From positions 3,039 through 14,859 of the forward strand of contig CAJTSN010000018.1 of the NCBI GenBank assembly GCA_910578745.1: DNA of 11,821 nt. Direction: 5' to 3'. Positions 1-5,966 of the stretch are shown here, piece by piece; position 1 is the first letter of the stretch, and each line of letters begins with the position of its first letter. The translations under genes and the position numbers were made by a program. The notes beneath the pieces were generated by a model. That model did no database searches, had not been told where the DNA came from, and worked only from the letters and a program-made list of their open reading frames with translations. The DNA is from an uncultured Bacilli bacterium (GTDB lineage: Bacteria; Bacillota_I; Bacilli_A; RF39; UBA660).

Positions 1-264
1 AAAATACACTTACCTGCAAGAATCAGCAAAGCAGAAAGAGAAAATATTAAGAAAACAGCATTAGAGATTTATAAGATTCTAGGTTGTAGTGGTTTTGCAA
101 GAGTAGATATGTTTTATAATCCAGATAAAAAAATTGTTTTTAATGAAGTAAATACAATACCAGGTTGCACATCTCATCCGAGATACCCGAGCATGCTAAA
201 AGAAATTGGGCTTTCTTTTGAGGAGGTAATTGATCGTTTAATTGAATTGGGGTTAGAAAAATGA
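1..264 (+). CDS. D-alanine--D-serine ligase (VanG/VanC type), C-terminal part, 5' end outside window
   Basis: The frame is open from base 1 to the TGA at 262-264 and gives 87 residues. It reads as the end of an ATP-grasp D-Ala-D-X ligase. ARVDMF is followed by FNEVNTIPG, which carries the Glu and Asn that bind Mg-ATP, and then by TSHPRYPSML. A TSxxRYPxM segment after NTIPG is typical of the VanC/VanG D-Ala-D-Ser branch, whereas ordinary Ddl enzymes have an SMFP-type sequence. The family makes D-Ala-D-Ser for peptidoglycan precursors with low vancomycin affinity. Cys and Pro stand where I remember Phe (PGFTS) and Ser (SHSRYP) in VanG proteins, which may be early decay or divergence. The stop overlaps the next gene as ATGA, so the two were one operon. 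Whether the upstream part is intact cannot be seen here. Confidence 0.85.
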   Translation, partial: KIHLPARISKAERENIKKTALEIYKILGCSGFARVDMFYNPDKKIVFNEVNTIPGCTSHPRYPSMLKEIGLSFEEVIDRLIELGLEK

Positions 265-536
265 GTGTTATTGAATTAAAAAAAGAAAACATAGGAAAAG
301 GTTATTTAGTGCTTATCAATCCAGATAATTTGTTAAAACACCAAGTAAATAATTTAGTACAATTTGATAATGAATATAAGAATATCGAATTAGAAGTAAC
401 AGTAAATAAATGGTTGCATTATATTCTCAATAAAATAAAATCAAAAACACAAATTGTTCCAGTTAGTGGATATAGAACATTAAAAGAACAAATAGAAATA
501 TATGAATCATCGTTGAAAGAAAATGGGGAAGAATGA
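261..536 (+). pseudogene. Truncated VanY/VanXY-type D,D-carboxypeptidase, N-terminal fragment
   Basis: The ORF has 91 residues and its ATG overlaps the ligase stop. It starts with GYLVLINPDN and contains VPVSGYRTLKEQIEIYE and LKENGEE, the N-terminal half of the M15B D,D-carboxypeptidase family (VanY, VanXY). These enzymes trim D-Ala-ending precursors so that D-Ser-ending ones dominate. The family needs a SxHxxGxAxD zinc motif and a later ExWH motif, and neither is present. The frame stops directly after NGEE, where relatives continue toward the zinc-binding His. The fragment therefore cannot be a working peptidase. The next gene starts within its stop codon, so the missing segment appears to have been lost by a deletion at about 533 rather than by a single point mutation. 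I am confident of the family. Calling it a pseudogene assumes that no separate function has evolved. Confidence 0.8.
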
Positions 537-1528
537 TGGGTAAAAAATTAAATATTGATATTTGGAGATTTATTGTATCTTTTTTAATAGTGGCTATCCA
601 TATATCGCCTTTTGACAAAATAAGCCCAGAATTTGATTTTTTCTTTACTCGAATACTGGGAAGAATTGCAGTACCGTTATTTTTAATGATAACAGGTTAT
701 TACATATTAGATAAATCATTAAATGATGTAAAAATACTTAAAGATTATACCAAGAAGATATTAAAAATATACTTTCTTTGTATTCTTTTATATCTTCCAA
801 TAAATATTTATATGAGAAAATTTGCAAGTATCAATTTTATTCAAATTGTTAAAGATATTTTGATTAACGGAACTCTATATCATTTATGGTATTTTCCTGC
901 ACTTATATTAGGAATATGGATTACATATTTTTTAATAAAAAAAATGAGTAAAAAGTGGTGCTTTTCTATAATTAGCATTTTATATTTAATTGGTTTGCTT
1001 GGAGATAGTTATTATGGTTTAACTAGTATAAACAATACACTATCAAGTATTTATCGATTTATATTTCACATATTTGAATATACAAGAAATGGACTGTTTT
1101 ATACTCCTATATTTATATATATGGGTTATGTAATAAAGAAGTATAAAATAAAAAATAAATGCTCTTTGATATCAATATTTATACTATTTTCTTGTATGAC
1201 TATGGAAGGAATGATTTTACATCATTATAACTTACAAAAACACGACAGTATGTATATTTTTTTAATCCCTCTTATGTATTTCTTATTTACATATTTAATG
1301 AGTCATAGTAAGAAATCGAATAAAAGAATAAGAAGTATGGCAACAATTATTTATATTTCCCACCCACTATTTATAGTAGCAATTCGTTTTGTCTCTGGTA
1401 TGTTAGGAATAGAAAATATACTTGTTGAAAATAACTTAATTCTCTATTTGATAGTATGCACATTAACTACAATATTTGCTCATTTTTTTGAAAAAGCAAA
1501 AGGGCTAGTGGCAAACGGAAAACATTAG
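533..1528 (+). CDS. VanT-type serine racemase, membrane (acyltransferase-3-like) domain; racemase half detached by frameshift
   Basis: This frame encodes about 330 residues with roughly ten hydrophobic segments, near residues 9-26, 42-58, 76-96, 119-136, 143-164, 190-205, 211-230, 241-258, 267-290 and 299-318. LDxxRF-like DIWRFIVSFLIVAIHISPF, HLWYFPALILG and the late YISHPLFI match the acyltransferase-3-type membrane half of VanT. In VanT this half is thought to handle L-Ser, while a C-terminal PLP domain racemises it to D-Ser. Two adjacent ATGs (533 and 536) follow GGGGAAG at 525-531, and spacing favours 536. The reading ends at TAG 1526-1528, but racemase sequence resumes at once one frame over. 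As it stands the gene makes only the membrane half. It is the middle of a broken vanT-like gene and probably not functional as a racemase, though the membrane part itself shows no stop. Confidence 0.8.
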   Translation: MMGKKLNIDIWRFIVSFLIVAIHISPFDKISPEFDFFFTRILGRIAVPLFLMITGYYILDKSLNDVKILKDYTKKILKIYFLCILLYLPINIYMRKFASINFIQIVKDILINGTLYHLWYFPALILGIWITYFLIKKMSKKWCFSIISILYLIGLLGDSYYGLTSINNTLSSIYRFIFHIFEYTRNGLFYTPIFIYMGYVIKKYKIKNKCSLISIFILFSCMTMEGMILHHYNLQKHDSMYIFLIPLMYFLFTYLMSHSKKSNKRIRSMATIIYISHPLFIVAIRFVSGMLGIENILVENNLILYLIVCTLTTIFAHFFEKAKGLVANGKH

Positions 1529-1790
1529 TTTATTAAAGAATCGTGCGTGGATAGAGATAAGTTTAGATAATTTAGAAAATAACATACAAGAAATACAAAA
1601 AATACTTTCTGAAAATACAAGAATAATGGCAGTGGTAAAAGCAAATGCGTATGGACACTGAGATTTAATTATTACTAAAAAATTGATGGAATTGGGAATT
1701 GAGGATTTTGCTGTTGCAACAGTAGATGAAGGAATAAGGTTAGGAAAGCATCAAATAAAAGGAAATATTTTAATACTAGGATTTTACTGA
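1509..1790 (+). pseudogene. VanT/alanine racemase catalytic domain remnant (frameshifted, internal stop, truncated)
   Basis: This is read one frame over from the upstream membrane part. After a linker it gives RAWIEISLDNLENNIQEI and then MAVVKANAYGH, the PLP-lysine motif of fold-type III alanine/serine racemases. The codon after this His is TGA at 1659-1661, where the family has Gly (KANAYGHGD), so a single G-to-T change explains the stop. Translation through it continues as DFAVATVDEGIRLGKH and GNILILG, the next conserved racemase blocks. Similarity ends at about 1787-1790, where transposase sequence from the other strand begins. The remaining two thirds of the domain, including the catalytic Tyr region, are missing. 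Three independent lesions (frameshift, nonsense codon, 3' truncation) make this a clear pseudogene. Confidence 0.85.
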
Positions 1791-2068
1791 AAGTGTCTAA
1801 AATTAAAGTCTTGATATTTGTTCCTATAAAGAAGTATAATATCTTCGGAGATTGATTTATCTAAAGAATTTGCTGGTTTCTTTGATCGGTTGCCATGTAC
1901 AAATCCAGATTTACCTTTCTCCGTATAAATTTTAATTAAACGGTTTATTTGCCGTATGGATAAATTGAGCTTTTTACTAGCTCTATTTTTATTTCCACTG
2001 TGATCAACTAGTTCTTTAATTACTTCATATTTTAATTGTTCGTTCATTCTTAATTCAACCTTTCTCAT
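1784..2068 (-). mobile_element. ISNCY (IS1202-like) transposase, N-terminal fragment
   Basis: The minus-strand ORF has 94 residues starting at 2068 behind a good site (GAGGTGA then GAA then ATG). It contains MNEQLKYEVIKELVDHSGNK, NRASKKLNLSIRQINRLI, and GKSGFVHGNRSKKPANSL, then YRNKYQDFNFRHF. A helix-turn-helix followed by FVHGN(R/K)xxKPxxx and YxxxYxxxNxxHF is the N-terminal pattern of ISNCY-family transposases of the IS1202 group. Full-length relatives continue with an integrase-like DDE domain, which is missing here. The reading stops immediately after HF, at the point where the vanT racemase remnant on the other strand ends. It is a dead fragment left by a deletion that removed the rest of the IS together with the 3' end of vanT. 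The family call rests on remembered motifs. Confidence 0.75.
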
Positions 2069-2105
2069 TTCGTCACCTCAAGTGGCATATTTTATATTTT
2101 TTTGA

Positions 2106-2149
2106 GACATTTTCAAATACTAACACTTAAGACATTATCATATACTAAT
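2106..2149. repeat. Two 19-bp direct repeats upstream of the transposase fragment, probable IS-end/transposase-binding repeats
   Basis: Positions 2106-2124 and 2131-2149 share GACATTNTCANATACTAA, with 16 of 19 bases identical and starts 25 bp apart. They lie 37-81 bp upstream of the transposase start, where the terminal end of the IS should be. The reverse complement of 2101-2115 also resembles 1788-1802 (13 of 15 bases). This suggests that they are transposase-recognition repeats at the surviving IS end. The outer edge of the element is not defined. Confidence 0.5.
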
Positions 2150-2181
2150 CATATTACTTCTATGAAATAGGAATGTTTTAA

Positions 2182-2208
2182 TTGACATTGTTCTTAACTC
2201 GGTATAAT
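2182..2208 (+). promoter_or_regulatory. Sigma-A-type promoter of the HTH-SDR gene
   Basis: TTGACA at 2182-2187 and TATAAT at 2203-2208 both match consensus exactly, with a 15-bp spacer, shorter than the usual 17. Transcription would begin near 2214-2216, only about 12 bases before the likely ATG at 2227. The leader would therefore be little more than the ribosome-binding site. The short spacer may indicate regulated or modest strength. Confidence 0.6.
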
Positions 2209-2226
2209 ATATAAGTGGTGATGAAA

Positions 2227-3612
2227 ATGAAATTTTTAACGGTAAAAGAGGCATCTCTTTTATGGGGTATTAGTGAAAGAAGAATCATAAATCTTTTAAA
2301 TAGCAACAGAATACCCGGTGCTTTTAAAACAGGGCGACGTTGGAATATACCAGAGAAAACAAGTAAGCCAATAGATAAGAGAACAAAGTATTCAAAGCAA
2401 CAAGTAAATAGTAAATTGATGGTTATTGCCGGTATCAATTCGGAAATAGGAAAAGAATTAACAAAAATATTATTAGATAAAGGGTACGATGTAATAGGAT
2501 TTTATCAACAAGAGAGTCCTATAGATAAGGAATTAATTAATGACAAGGTTAGGCTTGTACCTGTTGATTATTTTAATCGTAAAACGTTATTAGATGCAGT
2601 GAACTCTATCAATGGGGATATATTAGGATTTGTCTTTATGGAAATTTATTTTGAACTAGAAGATGCACTCGATTTTGATTATGATCAATTTGAAAATAGT
2701 TATAAGGTAAATGTATTTGCAGCAAATCTGCTCGTTCGTGAATTGGTTAAAAAAATGAATTTTGAATCGAGTGTCGTCATTGTGAATAGTATAGAAGCAT
2801 ATAGAGGTTCCTTTGGTGCTTCAGCCTATGCATCATCACAGGCGGCCAAAGTAAATTTGGTACAGACATTTGCAAATATTTATACAGAAATGTACGGTGT
2901 TCGTATTAATTCGCTAGTTGCAGGATGGATAGGTGGAGTGATGGAAACAGATGATTCTTTTAATAAGGCAAAAGAGCAAATTCCTATGAAACGACTTGGC
3001 CATCCAGAAGAAATTGCAGATGATATTTATTTAATGCTGACAAGACATAAATATATGAATGGTAGTTCTTTGATTTCCGATGGAGGTTATCTATCGTTTG
3101 ATGAACAATCAAAAACAGAAGATTTAGATTCGGGGAAATTTTATCGAATCTTAGATAAATTTTTCTCTGAAGCAAAGTCAGGTTCAAAAATGTGGATCAT
3201 TTCAACGATGATGGATAATGAGTGGAATGAAGATCCAAGAGAAAGAAAATTTATTCAAAGTAACTTTGATGCAGCTGATCGTGGAGTAGAAATGGAAAGA
3301 ATATTTCTATTTAGTAAGAGAAAAATTCCATATTATAAAACAAATAAGTATATTCAACGCTATTTAGCAAGTAATAAGATAATGACAACCTATGTAGATT
3401 TCGATGAATTAGTAAACAAAAATCCAAAATTACTTTCCATAATTAAAGAAGGTTGGATTGGTATTGATGACTATGCCTTATTAGTCGATTTACCTAGTGA
3501 TGGAACTTCTAGAGGCTATGTGACTATGAATAAACAAGAAATAAAGAAGGCGAAAAAGTGTTTTGATGAACTAAAAAATATGGCGGTTCCTTTAAAAGAT
3601 GTCATGAAATAA
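2227..3612 (+). CDS. HTH - degenerate short-chain dehydrogenase - unknown C-terminal domain fusion, putative ligand-sensing regulator
   Basis: The ATG at 2227 is chosen because AAGTGGTGATG just upstream matches the extended anti-SD pairing (9 of 11, core 7 bases from this ATG). The in-frame GTG at 2215 sits at the predicted transcription start. The protein has 461 residues. Residues 2-44 (LTVKEASLLWGISERRIINL, RIPGAFKTGRRWNIP) are a MerR/excisionase-like helix-turn-helix. Residues 62-285 are a Rossmann SDR domain: AGINSEIG at 68-75, Asn162, Ser188 and Tyr201 of the active site, and a C-terminal SDGGYL. The lysine of YxxxK is Gln205 (YASSQ), and the NNAG-type segment is FVFME, so classical dehydrogenase catalysis is doubtful. 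Residues about 303-457 form a third domain, with ADRGVEMERIFLF and DYALLVDLPSD, that I do not recognise; it is faintly PLD-like. It stands alone behind its own promoter. My inference is a transcription factor that senses NAD(P)(H) or a metabolite. Confidence 0.7.
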   Translation: MKFLTVKEASLLWGISERRIINLLNSNRIPGAFKTGRRWNIPEKTSKPIDKRTKYSKQQVNSKLMVIAGINSEIGKELTKILLDKGYDVIGFYQQESPIDKELINDKVRLVPVDYFNRKTLLDAVNSINGDILGFVFMEIYFELEDALDFDYDQFENSYKVNVFAANLLVRELVKKMNFESSVVIVNSIEAYRGSFGASAYASSQAAKVNLVQTFANIYTEMYGVRINSLVAGWIGGVMETDDSFNKAKEQIPMKRLGHPEEIADDIYLMLTRHKYMNGSSLISDGGYLSFDEQSKTEDLDSGKFYRILDKFFSEAKSGSKMWIISTMMDNEWNEDPRERKFIQSNFDAADRGVEMERIFLFSKRKIPYYKTNKYIQRYLASNKIMTTYVDFDELVNKNPKLLSIIKEGWIGIDDYALLVDLPSDGTSRGYVTMNKQEIKKAKKCFDELKNMAVPLKDVMK

Positions 3613-4215
3613 TTTATTGTAAACTTCTATAAAATAGAAATAGTTATGTAAGGAAAGGTTTTTATGCCCTATTTAGAAAGTAGAGAAAGAAGTATTGTTT
3701 AGAATGAAGTACACTTCTTTTTCTAAAGTGCCCTATTAAATAGAGAATTTAAATAAATTTAGAGCTGGTACAAAAGAGTTTCCTATTGTATAATAAATAT
3801 AATTAAAGAGGTATTTGAAATAAAAAATTATGATTATTGATATGAGAATTGCTATTTGTATTTGAAAGCCTTTTTTAGAAATTACTGAAAAAGAACTAAA
3901 AAAGAACTAAAAAAACGAGCATGGTTTATCAAAATAAAGGTATCTTGTTAAAAAACTACCATATAGAGATAGTTACCTATCTTGATTTCCTAAGTCCTAT
4001 TTGTGTATTTTAACAAATAAAAGAATTGCTTAAGTCTCTTTATAAAGTAGAGAAGATATAGGGAAATAGGTGTAAAAAAATAGATAAAAAAGACTAATTT
4101 TTTAGGATTCTTCATTTTAATAGGAGATAAGGGAACCCTATTATGTTAGAAAAAACGTAACTATATTAAAAAGTAGAAGGAAAGTAGAATACTGTTCCAA
4201 TGAATCGAAGTGACA
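3613..4215. other. Gene-free AT-rich stretch of about 600 bases
   Basis: I find no credible coding sequence here on either strand; every frame is broken by frequent stops. What can be seen is a weak hairpin (TTCTAT-AAA-ATAGAA, 3625-3639), the larger inverted repeat at 3673-3726, a TATAAT at 3789-3794 without a convincing -35, a tandem AAAAAGAACTA pair (3888-3909), a hairpin AGATAG-TTAC-CTATCT (3967-3982), and AGGG-AA-CCCT at about 4130-4139. The transcript of the downstream operon must start somewhere here. A possible -10 is TAGAAT at 4185-4190, but I cannot fix the promoter. The stretch may hold a very decayed gene or a long leader. Confidence 0.4.
3673..3726. repeat. Imperfect inverted repeat (stem-loop) downstream of the HTH-SDR gene
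   Basis: TTTAGAA (3673-3679) and AAAGAAGT (3686-3693) can pair with ACTTCTTTTTCTAAA (3712-3726), forming 7 + 8 bp of stem with one bulge. A GCCCTATTWA direct repeat sits at 3666-3675 and 3730-3739. No T-run follows, so this is not a standard terminator on the plus strand. Function is unknown. Confidence 0.3.
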
Positions 4216-4233
4216 GAAAAAGGAGATAAGAAA

Positions 4234-5001
4234 ATGATTACTATAAAGAGTGATAGAGAAATCGAATTGATGCGAGAGGCTGGAAAAATGGTTTCAAAGA
4301 CCCATCAATATTTAAAAGACTATATTAAACCGGGAATTACGACAAAAGAATTGGATCGTCTTGCTGAAAATTATATTCGCAGTTTAGGAGGTATTCCAAC
4401 ATGTAAGGGATATGAAGGCTTTCCGAGTGCGATATGTGCAAGTGTAAATGATACAGTCGTACATGGGATTCCATCAAATTATAAGTTAAAAGAAGGAGAT
4501 ATTATTACCATTGATATGGTGATAGGTTATAAAGGATATCAAGGAGATGCAGCGTGGACCTATGCAGTTGGGAAAATAGATGATGATAAAAAATATTTAA
4601 TGGAGCATACTGAAAAAGCATTATATGAAGGAGTGAAAGAAATAAAACCGGGAATTCATATTGGAGATATTTCTTTTGCCATAGAATCCTATGCGAAAAA
4701 ACATCATCTTGGTGTTGTCGAAGAATTATGTGGACATGGTATTGGAAGAGAAATGCATGAAGACCCAGAAGTTCCAAACTATGGTGTAGCTGGAGAGGGG
4801 CCACGTTTAAAAGAGGGTATGGTCATTTGTGTTGAACCCATGTTAAATTTTGGTACAAGTTCCATTTATATTTTAGAAGATAATTGGACTGTAAAAACGC
4901 AAGATGGAAAACCTTCTGCTCACTATGAACACACTGTTTTGGTAACAAAAGATGGTTATTCTATTTTAACTCCAAGATTTGATGAAGAAAGTAAGTTATA
5001 A
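4234..5001 (+). CDS. map: Methionine aminopeptidase, type I
   Basis: This cytosolic metalloprotease removes the initiator Met from nascent proteins. The ATG at 4234 is preceded by AGGAG at 4221-4225 with an 8-base gap, which is better than the in-frame GTG at 4210 that lies upstream of the ribosome-binding site. The product has 255 residues, the usual type I length. All five metal ligands of the pita-bread fold are visible: Asp94 (TIDMV), Asp105 (GDAAWTY), His168 (CGHGIG), Glu201 (ICVEPML) and Glu232 (HYEHTV). His77 (VVHGIP) matches the substrate-side His. There is no N-terminal zinc-finger extension. It is the first gene of an apparent operon, with only 17 bases before the ABC ATPase. Whether it is the only map gene of the genome or a second copy is unknown. 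Its place ahead of an exporter rather than among ribosomal genes would fit an extra paralogue. Confidence 0.95.
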   Translation: MITIKSDREIELMREAGKMVSKTHQYLKDYIKPGITTKELDRLAENYIRSLGGIPTCKGYEGFPSAICASVNDTVVHGIPSNYKLKEGDIITIDMVIGYKGYQGDAAWTYAVGKIDDDKKYLMEHTEKALYEGVKEIKPGIHIGDISFAIESYAKKHHLGVVEELCGHGIGREMHEDPEVPNYGVAGEGPRLKEGMVICVEPMLNFGTSSIYILEDNWTVKTQDGKPSAHYEHTVLVTKDGYSILTPRFDEESKL

Positions 5002-5018
5002 AAGAAAGGAAAGACAGT

Positions 5019-5966
5019 ATGCAAAAGACGATAGAAGTGAAAAATCTTACAAAAAAGTATAAGACAAAAAAAGCAGTGGATCATTTGTCTTTTTCTGTTT
5101 TAGAAGGAGAAATACTAGGATTACTTGGACCAAATGGAAGTGGAAAATCAACAACAATCAATTGCATTTTATCCCTTCTTCATTTTGATGAAGGAAAAAT
5201 TACTATTTTTGGAAAAGAGATGAAACCAAATGCTTATACAATAAAAAAAGAGATAGGCGTTGTGTTTCAAGAGGTTGCAGTTTTTGATGAATTAACGGTT
5301 ATTGATAACATTGACTATTTTTGTGGCCTCTATATTAAGGATAAAAAAATAAGAAAAGACTATGTGATGGATGCAATCAAATTAGTAGGTTTAGAAGAAT
5401 TTACAAAATATTATCCAAAACAATTATCAGGAGGTCTTCTTCGAAGACTCAATATTGCCTGTGGAATTAGTCATAAACCGAAACTTATTTTTTTTGATGA
5501 ACCCACGGTTGCAGTGGATCCACAAAGTAGAAATAACATATTAGATGGAATTAAAACTTTACGTGAAGAAGGAGCCACTATCATTTATACGACACATTAT
5601 ATGGAAGAAGTGGAACAATTGTGTGATCGAATTATCATTTTAGACAAAGGAAAAGTTATAGCCAGTGGAACCATCGATGAATTAAAGGCTTTATCAAGTA
5701 TAGAAGAAAAAATTAGTGTGGAAGGAATTGTTTTAGAAAAAGAAAGAATTGAAGAAATTAGAAAATGGGAATATGTAGAAGCCGTTCGTTATGAAAATTC
5801 CATTTTAGTTGTTACTTATAAAAAAGGAAAAAACAATTTGACAGATTTAATGGATTACTTTAGAGAAAAGAAAATTGAATATAACAAAATATTTTCAGAA
5901 CGTCCAACGCTTAACGATGTTTTTTTAGAATTAACAGGTAAGGAGTTAAGAGATTCATATGCATAA
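5019..5966 (+). CDS. ABC transporter ATP-binding protein (drug/antimicrobial exporter type, LnrL/SagG-like)
   Basis: The product has 315 residues, with an ATPase domain at about 4-220 and an extra C-terminal domain (about 230-310) typical of ABC-2 drug and lantibiotic exporters. Visible motifs are Walker A GPNGSGKST (37-45), Q-loop Gln84, signature LSGGL (136-140) instead of LSGGQ, Walker B LIFFDE (156-161), D-loop VDPQS and switch His193 (TTHYMEE). AAAGGAAAG precedes the ATG. The gene overlaps the first permease by 8 bases. One ATPase followed by two different ABC-2 permeases of about 390 and 380 residues has the order and sizes of B. subtilis LnrLMN (YfiLMN, linearmycin resistance) and streptococcal SagGHI. 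Export of an antimicrobial or other amphipathic compound is therefore likely, but the substrate cannot be read from the sequence. Confidence 0.9.
   Translation: MQKTIEVKNLTKKYKTKKAVDHLSFSVLEGEILGLLGPNGSGKSTTINCILSLLHFDEGKITIFGKEMKPNAYTIKKEIGVVFQEVAVFDELTVIDNIDYFCGLYIKDKKIRKDYVMDAIKLVGLEEFTKYYPKQLSGGLLRRLNIACGISHKPKLIFFDEPTVAVDPQSRNNILDGIKTLREEGATIIYTTHYMEEVEQLCDRIIILDKGKVIASGTIDELKALSSIEEKISVEGIVLEKERIEEIRKWEYVEAVRYENSILVVTYKKGKNNLTDLMDYFREKKIEYNKIFSERPTLNDVFLELTGKELRDSYA

Noticed and set aside
1659..1661. TGA in KANAYGH* as possible Trp codon (alternative genetic code)
   Set aside because: Homologues have Gly here, not Trp. Other genes in the window use TGG for Trp and TGA as a genuine stop (for example 262-264 and 11296-11298).
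2215..2226. GTG-GTG-ATG start codons upstream of the HTH-SDR gene
   Set aside because: They overlap the Shine-Dalgarno pairing and the predicted transcription start. The HTH family normally begins MKFLTVKEA, which fits ATG 2227.
2178..2438. Minus-strand open frame opposite the HTH domain
   Set aside because: It is antisense to well-supported coding sequence, has no family features and no ribosome-binding site.
3888..3909. AAAAAGAACTA tandem pair as a CRISPR or attachment site
   Set aside because: Only two 11-bp units in A-rich DNA, with no partner copy and no integrase nearby.
3840..4020. Possible decayed gene in the long intergenic stretch (fragments such as ELKKRAWFIKIK)
   Set aside because: All frames hit stops every few codons and no family motif could be recognised.
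4505..4804. Minus-strand 99-codon frame opposite map
   Set aside because: It is a shadow of the methionine aminopeptidase gene, His- and Leu-rich as expected from antisense reading.
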